In this document: positions 32,161-47,514 of the stretch, piece by piece
Layout: each line of letters starts with the position of its first letter
Numbering within the stretch: the first letter of the stretch is position 1
From: Cristatella mucedo
Taxonomy: Eukaryota; Bryozoa; Phylactolaemata; Cristatellidae
Assembly (NCBI GenBank): GCA_009760855.2
Contig: WPIO01000002.1
Location: 8,989,501 to 9,053,500, forward strand
Length of the DNA: 64,000 nucleotides
Direction: 5' to 3'
Position numbers and translations under genes: made by a program
The notes under the pieces: model-generated
What the model was told of the DNA's origin: nothing
The model's database searches: none
The model's input: only the letters and a program-made list of their open reading frames with translations

Positions 32161-35100
32161 TTTATTAGCGGCTCAGCACTGTTGGCTGTACTGACACTTT
32201 TCACAAATGAAGTAAGTGGTGCCGAATGGGTCTTCGCAGCGCTTGTTGTTCCATTGATAATTGTATGCATTCCACAGGTGGATGCAAAACTCTCGGTCGC
32301 CGCAGGGAGATTGGTAGTCGGGTTGATTTGGAGCCCACGGGGCATAGCTCACGGGCTCCTGTCCACAGTTCCAAACCCACTGATACGGAAAAGTAATGGA
32401 GCGAGCACCGATCCAGAAGTTTCTTCCTACCAGATCTACATCGAGAAAATGAATCGACTTCTTTGATCATCCGATTCGGCCGCAAACGCTGTGCAGTGCT
32501 ATTAGAGCTGTAGAGACGTACGGCCTGGGTAGCGCTCGAAAACAGACCGTTATAGAATTGTCGGTGACCAAGCTTACCTGGATCGGCTTTAATGAATCCT
32601 ACGATTTGAGTCTGCTTGTATGCATTGTTGATCTTGACCAAAGTCATCCCTTTGGATCGGCAGTAGCCTTCAGCCTCTCCCCATCTCAGGTGAGTTTTCA
32701 CGAACAGGAAATCTGTCTTTAGGTAGTTTTGACCTAAATATGCGTGGCTTCTTTATTAAAGACGTTTTAGATTCGTCCAGCGTGCTATAAATTTGTTATC
32801 ACGCATAGCGGCTCAATATAAATGACATTCAAAGAACAAAAATCAAGCATTTTAAATGAAAGCTAAATCTTAATACATTAGAGCTTTAATCGTATCCGTG
32901 TCTGTTTACTTACACTGTGGTTGCGCCGGAGCTTGAATGGCCCCGCCTAAAAAAATGAGAAATGTAGTCGTAGCGAACGGGAAAAAAATAAAAAGGATTG
33001 CTAATGCAGTCACTTTTTGACAAGCGAACTCTAACGACCAAGTCGAACCCACCATGCCAGTTGAAAAGTGATAATTTACCAAGAGGTAATAAGCTATCAG
33101 CTTCAAGCAATATCGAAGAGCTTAATAATAGGAAATTGTGTAGTGAGGCTGAAATCATGATTGCAAGTACAAGGACAAACACAATTTTTTCGGCACTAGG
33201 CAGCCGGCGTATTTCATCTACACTGTAATAGTAAGAGTAAGACAGTATGAGCACTTCCAATATTATTGTTTGAGTTACCGCTTTGTGTTTTACCCGATGC
33301 AACTTCGTGATCAAGCGCCAAGCTATGATTTATCCTAACTTTTCTTTCATTTATAGATAAAATTCAATTTATTTTACAAGTAATGCCTTAATATAGGCAT
33401 AATGCTTTAATTTATTTCACTGACCTTATGAAATAGAATATCCGTACCCCAATTGTTAAGAGCTGATTGCAAACTATGTCGTTTAACCTATCCAGTCACT
33501 TCAGTCGCACCTGTCTTTTGCATACTTACGCACAAATTACGTCTGAAAATCTTTATTATGTCACAGCGCCAATCCTTTTTTCCCTTAAGGGAAGAAAAAT
33601 TCCAAAAGAACTCAATCCGAAAGATGGTAAACCACATGACGATGTTTTTAATATTCTCTTCATAATTACAAGAAAATTACAACTAGTTCATTACTATTCG
33701 GAGTAGCAAAACTACCCGTTACTAACGTGGAGAAGCTTTGTTATTAGTTAGAACCAAGCTGGGGCCAAGAAGCCAGCAAACTCACGTGATGTACTTGTAC
33801 TAATAGTATTTTTTAATTCCGGATCATTAAAATTCTTATAGTGTTGTGGCCTGACTAACGTTTAAAATTGCGTTAGCTTATAGTCTTCAAAAACCTTTAC
33901 CGTATACATTTTAGGCAGCACAGTTGAAGTTTATGAAGATTCCGAAGTTTCAGAAGCAAGATTATTAGTCATCGCCTCACATAGAAGCTTGTCGCAATAG
34001 TACACTGAAATTCACGGTATATGGAATAGCTTAGCTGGTCGAGGACAAACGAGTATCGTTAGCAATAGGAACCGACACTTAAAAATAGGCCATGTGGCAA
34101 TAGTTGGTTATTACTAAACACTTTAGTGATCTCGCTTTTATCGCTCAAGATATAGGACAGGTAATTAATGGTGTGGTTTCAGAAGAAAAACTCAGTTTGT
34201 TGCTGCACAATTAATTTTGTGTCGGTGCTTGCATAAAGGTCAGCTATGTTGAATAAAAGATTTCTCTTGACAAACTCGGCATCCGAAAGGATCGGAAAGT
34301 ACAGCAGTGAGCATGGCGGTCTTTGCACGAATCACTAAGCTAATGTGATTGCAAACTACAAAAATGTAAAATGGGCTGAGTGAATTGCAAACTATTTGGA
34401 AGGCGGCCTTTGATTAAAGATTTCAAAGTGTCAGCTTGACATTCGGTCACAATCCGCGGTTCCGTTTAAGTACTTGTCTCTGTTGAGGAAACTCAACCTA
34501 ATGAGCGGGAGCAGATGAAGCCCAAAAGGCACACTGATCAAAGCCTCAAGTATTGAGCACTTTTTATTACTTGCTTCCGATCAAGAGTATGTGGAGCGCT
34601 TTAAGCGCTTGTGGGCTGCTGGAAATAAGAGGCTGCAGCTGTTCTTTTAACAAATGGAAACTACGGCTTGCTAAATCGGTCAGATTAGGAAGACATTCAT
34701 TATTCGCATTTTGGTGACTTCGGCATTCCTGCATGCATCAGCGCGTCCCCTACAAGTCACTGGCGGTGCTCTGAGGTTCAGCAAAATACACGGAATTACT
34801 CTGGGAGCATCGACTGACACAACTAGGCCCCAAGAGCGCTGCGTTTGAGGCCTAGTTCAGCTTGGACGCGGAAGCCACTACACCCATTTGTAAAATCACT
34901 CGTCCTTGATAATTGTAATACCTTACTATTGCTCACATGTGGATGAGTGCACGTCAGAGCATTTGAACTTTGAGAAACGTGAAACCGGTGTATAAACTGG
35001 CATCTCTTTGACACGATCGCAGGGTTAAAGAGAGAGTCTGTTCGGGTAATCTCGGAAGTTAAAAGCCAAAGTGAGCAATTCCAGTAAAGCAGACAAACGG

Positions 35101-35406
35101 CCCATGTTTTTCTTGGATCAGCATACCTGCCTGTACATGCCACAATTTTTTAATTCTCGCGAAGCTAAAACAATGTACATTTACCTCCAATGATAATATT
35201 GATGACATCGTTTGAATTGCCTCCTGCCGATGCCTGAAGCGCATGTTTTCAGACAGCTGTCAGGAATTGGCATCGCATAAATGCAGTATTAGTAACAATT
35301 GATGGCAAAATATTCGGCAACACTTACTGCTTGGCTAATGCCCATCCCGGCCGCACATGTTAGGACTAGAATAAAGAAGGCCATCGTAGTCTTGAAAAGT
35401 TTGGAT
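32161..35406 (-). CDS. Secreted C-type lectin (gene 1 of an inverted pair)
   Basis: Five coding exons fit GT/AG rules: 35384-35328, 35233-35185, 32946-32914, 32733-32578 and 32435-32173. They total 558 nt (185 residues plus stop), with phases 0,1,1,1. Exon 1 is a signal peptide (MAFFILVLTCAAGMGISQA). Exon 4 begins the carbohydrate-recognition domain (LRWGEAEGYCRSKGMTLVKI). Exon 5 has RNFWIGARS, the QPD motif (about residues 136-138) and QWNNKRCEDPFGTTYFICEK. QPD normally selects galactose-type sugars with calcium, while WNN stands where WND is usual. A secreted sugar-binding protein, perhaps for defence or mucus, is the likely role. The 5'UTR is spliced (AG|ATCCAAA at 35,406). A TATA-like CATAAAAAGG lies near 35,563. 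AATAAA is at 32,166-32,161, directly after the stop. Intron 2 is 2.2 kb. Confidence 0.85.
32947..35184 (-). other. Large intron 2 of the lower-strand lectin gene
   Basis: The donor GTAAAT follows exon 2 and the acceptor TTTTTTTAG precedes the 33-nt third exon. Several frames inside (for example 33,314-32,910 with a hydrophobic run) overlap exon 3 by chance. I saw no transposon in it. Confidence 0.6.
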
Positions 35407-35837
35407 CTGCAACAAAACCTGGAATTAGTTCTAGCAAACGCAAAATTCATACGAAACTGACAATTGATTATTGGTCAATGCAAGAAGCTTCGACGCGAAA
35501 CCGCACACACGCACCTGCACGCTGCTTCTGCGACCTATGAATGCTGTCAATGAACCTTTTTATGCTAGCACGTCATGCGCTCGATTTAAAAACACTCATA
35601 AAACATGTGGAATCAAAGGGAGCATTAGTCAAAATTTTATGAAGGAATGAAGGTTTCTATGAAGGTATGAGGGCATTATGCCATTCATCCCCACTTACGA
35701 AACCATTTCCCGTAGTTTAGAGGCGCTGCTGCAGCGGTCACCACGATTAGGGCTATGGAAAACAAAAAGTGACGCTCTAGGCATGAATAAAGCTAATTTA
35801 AAATAAGAGTGCGGCAGTTACCCTGATCATACGACTT

Positions 35838-36360
35838 CTAGCTGACATGCACTGGCTCGTAGTCAAACAGTATATCAACTTCAAGATTCTGTCACTCACT
35901 TTTAGGTCTCTTCATTCACTGGCTGCAGCCTATCTATCAAAACGACTTCTCGACTACGTTAGGCATCGTGCCATAAGCTTTTCTGAATCAATTCGTTTAG
36001 CTATACCTTGTAGGAATCTCCAATCTTTTGAAGATCGCGCCTTCAGTTCTTATGCTCGTACAGCTTGGAACTCACTCCCGACTCACATCACGACGTCGCC
36101 TGACTTATAAAATCTAAATGGAAGCTAAACACACACCTTTTTATGACAACGTTTAGTTGTTCCCTGTGTTCATGCGAGCTGATATTGTGATTGCTGCCAC
36201 TAGTCATATTTACATGCTGACAATGTGAATGTCACCTCTTAACATGTGGTTCTTTTGGACATTTTCCATGTACCACTTACCATTCGATCATGCTGTGAAG
36301 TGCCTTGAAAGATATGAAGCTCTCTGATGGCGCTATGCAAATATATTTTTGTTATTATTA
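35838..36360 (+). mobile_element. LINE family 1 3' fragment
   Basis: Coding runs from MHWLVVKQYINFKILSLTFR through [20 protein letters not shown] to HITTSPDL (open 35,847-36,110). A worn 3'UTR and stem-loop (GAAGTGCCTTGAAAGATATG) and an ATT end follow. Confidence 0.75.
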
Positions 36361-36369
36361 GCGAATGCA

Positions 36370-37160
36370 AGAGGTAATGTAAATGGTCATAGAATGCCCA
36401 ACAAGTAGAACTTGGACTTCGGTGACACCTCTTGAAGTAGCTCAAACTTACCCTAGAGTGAGATAAAATAAAAGCATTATGTACATAACTGTGGCAGTTA
36501 ATCACGAGCTTATAACACAGCATGGTTTCGCACCGCTCAATGCACTAAATAGAAAAATGCACTAAATAGAAAAAATGAAAACAAAATTGGAAGCAGTTTC
36601 CGTCGTCTGCTTGCTGCCGATCAATTATAAGGAGCGGAAAAATGATGATTCTGAGTTACTTTAAAAATTTGTAGAGCACTTCAGCATTGAGAAGACGTCG
36701 TTCTGTTAATCTAAAGCGATGACATTTAATTAAACTCTAGTATTTTAATGTTTCACGCCTAACCGCGTTTTAAAATTCTTCTCTACTTAGCTTACATTAT
36801 TGTTTGGTGTGTTCCAGAGATGTTGGAGAAAACATACCTGACATATATGAAACACTAGAGCTTACTCAATACTTTTGGATTTCATATGGTAACCAATAAA
36901 CCAGATTACCGGTTGCTATTTTCTCAGTTTAAGAATTTCTATTGTGAAAAGAGGAAAATAGCCAGTTTCTCAAAACATTTACCAAATGTAGAAATGCTTA
37001 GCAACTCCAACGACTCGTCAAGTGAATTTAAGTATTAGGTTGGCACTTGGCTGTTACAAAAACCTAGGAAGACCTTGATTTAATAAGTAACTTTAATGGA
37101 AAAATTAAAGTTCACCTACTCAGCGAAATAATTTTAGATTAAAAGCAATAATCCTGTTCA
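36370..37160. other. No gene seen
   Basis: AT-rich host DNA; nothing recognisable in either strand. Confidence 0.35.
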
Positions 37161-37162
37161 TA

Positions 37163-37346
37163 TTTTAGCTCGTATAACAGCTTTTTGTGTGTAGCGGCAG
37201 AAGAGCCTCAAGGGCAATCACCACCGCTTGCAGAGGTGATAAAGGATCGCTCACCACGGCAGGATTCGAACCCGCGACCTCAGGATCGAGGTCATCCAAG
37301 CTCGTGAAAAGCAACCGCCTCACCTAGAGAACGATCACGGCTCACC
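37163..37346 (-). mobile_element. tRNA-derived SINE, copy 2
   Basis: It has a perfect B box, GGTTCGAATCC (37,272-37,262), a decayed A box (37,334-37,323) and the same 3' body as copies 1 and 3 (GGCTCTTCTGCCGCTACAC on the lower strand). The central palindrome is broken by an insertion (ATCCAAGCT). Confidence 0.7.
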
Positions 37347-37664
37347 AAATATAATCACTCATATAATTGCGAAAGAGTACACTCGTAAATTCACACCTCA
37401 ATCATGTTATACAGTCTATCGAGGTAAAACTGTTTACCGGCATAGTCAGTAGCAAGGAGCGTTTATTGCAAGTTTAGTGGTTTCACATATTTTTCTTGAA
37501 AAAAAATTCGGCTGTATACATTTTAGTAATACTATCTAATAGTATAAGATTTTGCCCGGCGGTAACGTTGTAATTATGAAGTATAATTTACCAACCAGCT
37601 TAACATGCAGGTTAGTTGTCGAAAATGAGTGCCGTTTATGCGTAGCATGCTATTTGAACGGCGA

Positions 37665-37958
37665 ATAATAATAATAATAATAATAATTCACTTGATAAAG
37701 CGCCCTCAGAGAACTTAATCTCTCTCTAGGCGCTTTACATTTGCTGTAAAGTGAAATGCAATTGAATGGTAAGTAAAATCATGCTTGAAAAAAACAAACG
37801 AAATGAATAATATGGTTAGGGGTGACATGCACAGGGTCAGCATGCAAATGTGGTTAGTGGCAGCATGCACAGTGTCAGCACGCATAAGCACATCAAGGAC
37901 GAATCACAGGGACCCACTAAATGCTGTCCTAAATAGGTGTGTTTTTAGGCTCCTTTTA
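37665..37958 (-). mobile_element. LINE family 1 short 3' insertion
   Basis: Only the last codons ([16 protein letters not shown]), the 3'UTR, the stem-loop and (ATT)n are present. The low divergence of the stem-loop and tail suggests a rather recent insertion. Confidence 0.85.
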
Positions 37959-37964
37959 AATAGG

Positions 37965-39290
37965 AAATGCATAGAAAAAATGGATGGAGGTATCCAATAA
38001 GGATTTACTTCTATAAATGATAGGAGAAGCAAAAAATGCCTATATGCTATCTCCGTAATTCTGCTGCAATTCAATAGCCACAGCATCAACCGTGGCAGGC
38101 CGCTTGGTGTCGCGTCAATAAGAAACCTCTGATATACTGGCGTCATAAGGTAAGCGTTATTCCTGTCAAGAAGCAGTTGCTCAAATTGGAACGTGGACAG
38201 TTATAGTGCTCACTTAGAAGACATTATTGCCGGTGTAATTCGTTTGTTGAGGTGTTACATCGTCCAATTTTATTAGATAATGCTGATGAATGCAACTCCA
38301 ATTTTAAAGTTAGGAGTGTCGGGAGGCTTTCTGTGATGGAACTCAGCTCAGGAAAGGAACCATTTTAGCTTGAGTAGGGAAACAATCCCTAATCTCTGGG
38401 ATACTTTCCAATTCTCAAGCGATAAAGCTATGGTGACAACCTTTCGTTCAGCGCTCCAACAGACCTAACATAAACACTAATGGTATGCGTACATATGAGC
38501 ATCTTTGGTTAGTTCTTACTTCCGGCTCCGCCAAATCGCAATGCTCTAACATAAATTGCTCTGAAAAATTTTCGTAGATCGTCTTTGCATGAGCCATTGC
38601 AATTGAGATCTCTACACTATCAACGTTGAAGCCGTAGAAGCATGCTTGCGATGAGTTTTCATAAGTCTCTTTTTTCTCCGACTTCCCCGATGTCTAGGTT
38701 TTTATTACTTTGGTTCGCTAGATTAGTGAAAATAGTGTCTGCGACAGCCCAATGTGCTTTGAAGGATATTAAAACTAAAATTCATGAATGCAAAAACCAA
38801 AACACGCTGCACAAGGGAATGCAACCTATCATGTTAAATTTTTACGTCTCTCCAATCAATCTTGACAGGTATCAGTTCAGTTAGATGACAGTCTGAAAGG
38901 TATACGGGCAAAATTAAATATATGTCCTCGCTATAAATACAGATACTATTGAGCTCTCAAAATTCTGAGAATATTAAATTTCTTGTTGAAAGAAACCAGA
39001 AGTTTCTTCTATTTGCTTTATTAACATGGAGACTCAGAAACCGTAGAATTTTTCTTAATAATAAATTTTGGTGTAAAAAGTACCCAACGCAACTCTAAAA
39101 CTCTTCATTCCATGACATATGTTTGCCTGGTACCTGACCAGATTATAAGGCACGCACTAAGTTAAGGATCACTAATATAGCCCGAAGCACGAAACTAAAT
39201 GATTCCAGCTACGGATGTATAGCAAGTATTCAAGGTGTTTTATCCGGAAATGCTAGGAATATACTGCAACCACTCCTGAACTAATGCCAC
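37965..39290. other. No gene seen
   Basis: No recognisable coding or repeat. A short upper-strand frame at 38,642-38,884 has no motif. Confidence 0.35.
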
Positions 39291-39296
39291 AAATAC

Positions 39297-39880
39297 TGTA
39301 ATATATCTCCGCCTGTAACTCCACGAAAACTATGTGGGTGTTAGGCAGGAGAGTTTTGTATAGCGTACCCACAGCCTAAGCGGCTTTCGGAACGCATTCG
39401 GTAGCCAACAGACACCGTCTCACGCATCAAAGAGAAAGTGGGAAGCATAGCAGAGTCAGGAGAGCAGTTGAGGTTGTGAGTAGCATGGAAGTAGCAGCTC
39501 AGAACCGCTGGAAAGGATGGGCTATAGTCAGAAGCAGGAGAGTAGTTGTCGTTGCGTAAGAGTCGTGGATGCGAGTTCCACAGTCTAGGACCTGCACAGT
39601 TAAATCTTCTGTCGTCAACAGCCTTTAAGCGGAGGAATGGAACAGCTACTCAATTGTCCCTACAGGACCTAGGGTCACGAGGAGGCTGAAACTGGGGCAG
39701 TAGTTTAGTTAGGTATGGAGGAGCCAAGTCGTGGTGGGCCTTGTGGGTCAGCATAATAACTTTGCTCTGTATCCGTTGATTAACCGGCAGCCATCCTAGC
39801 TCATTTATTTAAGAAGACGCGTGGTCAAACCTCTGGGATTTGCTAACTAACCTTGCAGCCATATTCATAGCCATCTGCAG
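39297..39880 (-). mobile_element. LINE family 2 fragment, copy C
   Basis: It is co-linear with copies A and B. The lower strand shows the frame around the G-D-R-x-F segment, here with stops, and the same 3' region (upper-strand text TCCGCCTGTAACTCCACGAA). Confidence 0.7.
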
Positions 39881-39889
39881 TGGCCTGGT

Positions 39890-42800
39890 AATAATTAATA
39901 TTAATATTAATAGCCATATTATGATCCAAACCATAGTTTTCAGACTACTGAAACAGGAAATTGAGTTGCAGCCCACAAGAAGTGAATTAATCGGAAGAAA
40001 GTTTTTAGCCAATGACAACCAATGTTGTTGAAAGTTATGGCTTATACCTCCAGCAATTTTTGTGCCAGGGATATTTCACTAAAATGCTACTTGGTGCATT
40101 AACGCTAGAGTAATGAGCTTCACATTGGTACATGCATCAGCAAGTTCAATATCATCCTTCCTGCGGGTTCAGTCGAAGCCTACGAACACGGACAACCATC
40201 CTATTCTCAAACTTCTCTTGGCTGCACGTTTATTAAGCAGGCGCAATCGGGACTCAGCTTACCGGTCAACGATATCTACATATGAGCTTCTTCGACTGTC
40301 ATCGTGAGGAATCTTGCGATTCCTTATGAAATGGATGATCAAGACGAAAATGGCTGCTCTTCTTGTCGTCTCACAACGACTTGGCCCAGTTGGAGAAGAG
40401 GTTTGCCTTTATTGTAAGTCTGCATCTGTAATTCCGTACCATATCGTTTTCGTCGTCTGGAATTCCATGCTTCGCAATGTATCTTCTCGTATTTTATTGT
40501 TCGTCGTTCAGGACGTAAAAGGAAGTGAATATCTTAGGGTTTATCAGAGGTCAGAGGTGTCACATGAACATTCTTTAGTAATTCTCTCTTCAACTATAGA
40601 CAGTGCATACAATTACCTGTCTGTGTATTTACGGCAGCTGCCTAATTTCTTCTTGGTCTTCATAGGCTAGAAGATCAACATGATGGATTATAAAAATGAC
40701 ACTAGGGGTGGCAGGTAACAGAGATCTACAATCAGAAAGGTGTAAAAAAGGGGTTCCTTTAAATTAAAAATAAATTTTCTGCTACACGCAAATGCTATCT
40801 AGCTGGCTAGATAACAAATATAAATTCCTCAGCAACAATATTTATACACGTCTTACTTTTATTTTCAGCTGAATCTTGCGACTTAGTAAGCGGCTGCAGC
40901 TGCAAGCAAATTGAAGATCGCTTTGGAGCTGAAAAAGTAAGTCCGAAAAAAGGAATTATATTAGCGGAGTCCTCTTACGTTTCAACTTCTAATTTCTGCT
41001 TAAAAATAAATTAATAAAATTAGCTTCGTAGCTATAAAACGCTGAGGTTTATCCACGAAATCGTTGCTTTTTCGTCAAGCTGCACTAAGAAATAGCCTTA
41101 GTTGTCTTGCTAACTACGTTCCTAACTCGACCACCATATTATAGAGAATAAAATGCAAAGATAGGACCGTTAAGCATTATGTAGACTAAATCTGTCAAAA
41201 AACGTGTACAATCTCAGATGTCGACGTCACAGGTCGGTTTTTAACAGTACATTGAATGCTAAATTTGCACCCAAGTAATCAGTGATCGTTCTTTCAGAAT
41301 TACAGTATATTGAATAGCAAGTCTAAAATAAATCATTCCATTAGCCGCAGTTTTCTGAAACCTTTATGGAAGTTACAAGTAGATCATGCGGCTGAATTTT
41401 AAACATTATTAATTACTGAATGCCAGTCCATCTATAGGAAGCAGCAATTGGCATCTCATCCTCTTTAGTTGTTGTAAAAAAAATGTGTTTGCCCTAAAAT
41501 AAATTGGTTACTCTATTCAGTATGAATTATCATATTTTATCGTGTACAAGCACCCTTTTCTCCAAACGTTGGAGTCAGGTAACTGAGAGGGGGCTTATAC
41601 GTGGGACTAACTTTTTTGCTTTAATGTTGCGCTAAACAATGTACTTGTTTTGAATGCAATGCCGATATTTGAAGGCATCTTGAATGAGATTGTGGCATTT
41701 CAAACGCAAAGAAAGGAACGGGAGACGACGCAGTCAACGAAGAGAGTGACAACGATAGTGATGGTATTAGAGTTTCCACCAACTCTCAAGCCTGCGATAG
41801 AAACGAGGAAGATGGAGGTGGTAGGTACCATCACTATTCCTGATGCAGAGAGTAATGATAGTGACATAAATGATTATTATGAGTCTTGATATTGTTCTGT
41901 TCATTTAGTTATTGAACAAAAAAGATTTTTTTTAAATATTTTGGGGAGCATATATATCGGTGGTGGTGGCTTATACAAGTTAAAATACGGTAAGTTGTTC
42001 TATTAAGGTATTTCTGAATTCCCCGAAATGATTTTACAAGAGATATAGAATGAGGTACAGAGTATAGTCATAAGTTATTGAAAGAATATGCGTTGCTACG
42101 GCAGGAGCCTAAGTCGTTGCCCAGCTGATTGGGTGCTAGCCAGCTTTCGAAATTCGGCATCAAGTGATATGCCTGACCTCCATGACTTACATTGAGACTT
42201 TAATGTAGACAAAACACAGTTGCTTAGCCAAAGGCTGTTTTGTACCAGTATACCAGGACTTTCTGCAAAGGTCACGTGAGATCTGCTTGCTGAACCGATG
42301 GCATTTGGTGGGGGTTTACAGATTAAGTGAGTAAATAGCATTCCTTTTACAAACTAGGTTACCATCGTGGGAATTTACTTGCAAAAAAAGTTATTATACA
42401 AGTGCGAATGTTGACTTAAGGGACACGAAAGAGGTTTAGAGAGTCAGCAGTAGCAGAACAATGAGAATAGTCAAAGCGAAAGAAAGGTTGCATGCTATCT
42501 ACAGAGAGCCGACTGCTGTTACTGTTCTCTGTGCTTACAAAGGTGAGAGAAACACAGTAAATGGTTGAAGCAATATGCTATAAAACAGATTATTTGGTGA
42601 TGCCATAGTTTAAAGACTCGCACAATGATCGGCGGCCATTAAAAAGAATTTGCTAATGGAAATACGATACAACCCATGATGTGGTTATGGCCGGATTAAC
42701 TAAGCTCAAAGAATGCTCGAAAAGAAAGGGAAACTGGACCTTCTATTGCTTTCAAATGAAATGAATCCGAACAAATTAGAGTACGAACTCCACCTTCATG

Positions 42801-43230
42801 GGATGCCCGTTAAATCTTAGTGGTCGAATTGTTATTGTGAAGCATTTACCTCTAAATTAGAAATGATGAATTAGAACTTATTTCAGCCATTTACAGCTCT
42901 GAATGATCATGGTATAGACTGCTGAAGTACCAGCACATCGCTATGACCAGCATAATCTCGCTGGCGCCCACGAACCAGGATTTTAACTTCCAACAATTAT
43001 GACTAGCATTCTAAACGATGATAAACTTCTTCTGGCTACAAATCGTCGCTAGAGCAGGATAGGCTAGGATAAAAGAGGCAAAAACCGGCATTCACAGGTT
43101 GCAGAAAGAGCAAGCAGGTGAGGTTTTCATGCATGGGTTACTTGTAAAGGTTCTTGCAATGAGCAATACAGCACCGTCGGCGACTTAGTTTAGCATATTG
43201 CCTTGCTAGCATATTCACTTCTCAATTTTG
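39890..43230. other. Host DNA between repeats and the second lectin gene
   Basis: No complete gene. Frames at 40,314-40,670 and 41,650-41,889 have no recognisable motif. A possible Cys-rich exon lies at 40,869-40,936 (separate entry). Confidence 0.35.
40869..40936 (+). other. Possible isolated Cys-rich exon
   Basis: Bounded by TTTTCAG on the left and GTAAGT on the right, a 68-nt open stretch reads ESCDLVSGCSCKQIEDRFGA then EK, entering in phase 1 and leaving in phase 0. The good splice borders and Cys content look exon-like, but I found no partner exons, so this is tentative. Confidence 0.25.
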
Positions 43231-43236
43231 TTATAG

Positions 43237-45205
<1,969 letters not shown>

Positions 45206-45209
45206 ACTA

Positions 45210-45850
45210 GATCTTGACATTTTAACCAACTGAAAATTTCTGCTTGGCTATTTTGACCATACTTGACACTTGAGTTTACGGTCATTTTTCAGCCCATGGA
45301 GCAATAAGCTCAACTTATAAAACGTGTAGGTCAAGAAACGTTGCATGGCGATAAAACCTTATTCAAGATCATGACTAGTGCGTATTGAATTTTTATTGAA
45401 AAATCTGTGGACTTAATTTGCAATGCAAATATGGCTGGCTGAACCTCACTTGTGATTGCGTCTTAATTAATGTGATCTGTTAAGGCCTGATGCTTGAAAT
45501 ATGTCTAGCAGTACAGCCACATAGCTCGGAATCTTGAAAGCGGCACTAGTATCAACGTTAAATTAACAAAAGTGAAAAGAAATGCCAGTACATTGCGGCT
45601 GACACTGCTCTTAACTTTTGGCAGACTCATTCTATATTTATTAGCTCCGTTGATTTCGTCACACTCGATGAGCCGGTTTATATCTGCTGAAATGTGCTCA
45701 TTCATTGTAAGATGCATTACAGTCTCATTTTTGTGTGAACAACTTGTTTTAAGTCGCCTGATGTTCAAGGTGCTCTTTGATGATCTGAGGACCAAATTTC
45801 TTTGATGATCTTGCTAGCTGGAGACATGATCATAAAAAAATTTGGATCAT
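45210..45850. other. No gene seen
   Basis: Flank downstream of the second lectin. Two overlapping short frames (45.5-45.8 kb) on opposite strands show no motif. Confidence 0.35.
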
Positions 45851-45855
45851 GTAAA

Positions 45856-45960
45856 TAATAATAATAATAGTACATTTACATGTGATAAAGCTCCCTTGGA
45901 GAACTCAATTTCTGTCTAGGCGATTTAAATTCGCTGAAATACAGCTTATGTATGCATGCT
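45856..45960 (-). mobile_element. LINE family 1 3' tip (lower strand)
   Basis: Stem-loop remnant (upper-strand text GATAAAGCTCCCTTGGAGAA) with the (ATT)n side at 45,856-45,868. It is head-to-head with a tip of the opposite orientation. Confidence 0.6.
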
Positions 45961-45989
45961 CACATTTTTGTGGGTCTTTGTTTCTATAG

Positions 45990-46222
45990 CCGGTCCTTGT
46001 GATTCGTTCTTTATGTGCCAATGCCTACTGAGACTGTGCCTGCTGCTACTAACAGTTTGTACGTGTTGACCATGTGCATGCCACATTTACCAATGTTATG
46101 CTTTATTGCCAATATTACCACTAATCATTTTGCAATGCTTTCTTTAAAGCATCCATAGGTGCCTAGAAAGAGATTAAGTTTTCTAAGAAGGCTACACAAA
46201 TGTATAATTGTTATTATCTCTT
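45990..46222 (+). mobile_element. LINE family 1 3'UTR and tip (upper strand)
   Basis: It has the CCTTGTGATTCGTTCTTTAT segment, the repeated GCTGACxxTGTGCATG-type 3'UTR words, and a degenerate stem-loop ending near 46,215. Confidence 0.6.
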
Positions 46223-46229
46223 AAAACAG

Positions 46230-46899
46230 CTATATGGAATTCTTGCTAGACAACATCGGACGGCAGTAAAATCTGTAGCTTTTTATGTGAGCGATAGCTC
46301 TGACAGCCAGAGTGACTTGCGATTAAATAGGCTGGCATGGTTTACGGAGTTCAAGATTTAGCCCTTAGCTAAATCCTGGCTTCAAAATGCCAACCATTTG
46401 AATATTTCCCACATGAGCCAAGCGACCATTTTGATGAATTCATGGATAAATGAAACTGTATATCACCCTAATAAACTATGGATTAACGTCCAATACTGAA
46501 ATTTGGATGCACCAGATGATTTGCAAGCAGTTACCCCCAGAGTTTCCCTGCACCACAGGCACTCGATAGCCCATCAATGCTATGTACGGCAGCAATGGCT
46601 AGCACTGTCTATGTTCAAGGCATGAATATGCCCTTGCTGTGGTCAGCTGGAGCTTTGGGAAGGTGTACACAGCATCCGTGAGTCAACCGCTGCCTCTGTT
46701 TAGCATAGGGATCAACGTGCTCACCTTTGATGACCAAGGTCAATCCCCATGCCTTTAACGACCGCCATCATCGGCTTGAGCCCTATTGCATGTGTGAAGC
46801 ACTTGGATAAAGATTTGATTATATATGATGAATAGAGATAGAGATAAAGACTCGGCTCTCTTGGGGTGCTATTAAAATGAATTCCATACAATATGCACA

Positions 46900-46954
<55 letters not shown>

Positions 46955-47200
46955 TTTAAAAGTATGTCGATCGATTGTGGGAAGTTTCTTAATCTGAACT
47001 CTAAAAACAACGTGCAGGGTCAGAAACAATTTTTTTTTCTCTGCGAGAACGGAAACACGCCTTCGTTCGGGTGTCAGTTGTTGCCGGATGATGGCGGCAC
47101 AGCACCTAGCAGCAGTAATAGTATTCTGCTTCCACATCTGACCATAACGACTGCACTTCGAAAGGGCACAAGCTAGTATATTCTGAAACTGAGCAACAGC
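46230..47200. other. No gene seen; CA microsatellite
   Basis: A (CA)n tract of about 44 bases at 46,904-46,947, with no recognisable gene. Frames of 138 and 99 codons that cross the tract are artefacts of it. Confidence 0.6.
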
Positions 47201-47206
47201 AAATTT

Positions 47207-47508
47207 GACTTGACCGCATTTAGAAAGAACTTAAAAACGCACCTATTTAGGACAGCATTTAGTGGGTCACTGTGATTCGTCCTTTATGTGCTTTTGCGTG
47301 CTGACACTGTGCATGCTGCCACTAACCACACTTGTATCCTGACCCTGTGCATGTCACCCCTACGTTGTCATTCTTTTGTTTATCGAGTGTGCTACTACTA
47401 ACCACCCGATCGTGTTTTCTTTCCAGCAAATGGAAAGCGCCTAAAGGGAGATTGAGTTCTCTGAGGGCACTTTATCAAGTATACTATTATTAGTAGTAGT
47501 AGTAGTAT
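47207..47508 (+). mobile_element. LINE family 1 short 3' insertion
   Basis: It begins in the last codons ([20 protein letters not shown]), then the 3'UTR, stem-loop (AAAGCGCCTAAAGGGAGATT) and an ATT/AGT tail. Confidence 0.8.
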
Positions 47509-47514
47509 GGTACA

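Noticed and set aside
32201-32701. One 166-codon lectin ORF without introns
   Set aside because: It reads through an intron in a wrong frame; splicing at 32,578 and 32,435 restores homology to the second lectin gene.
32910-33314. Hydrophobic 134-codon protein
   Set aside because: Lies in intron 2 of the lectin gene and overlaps its exon 3 by chance; no family.
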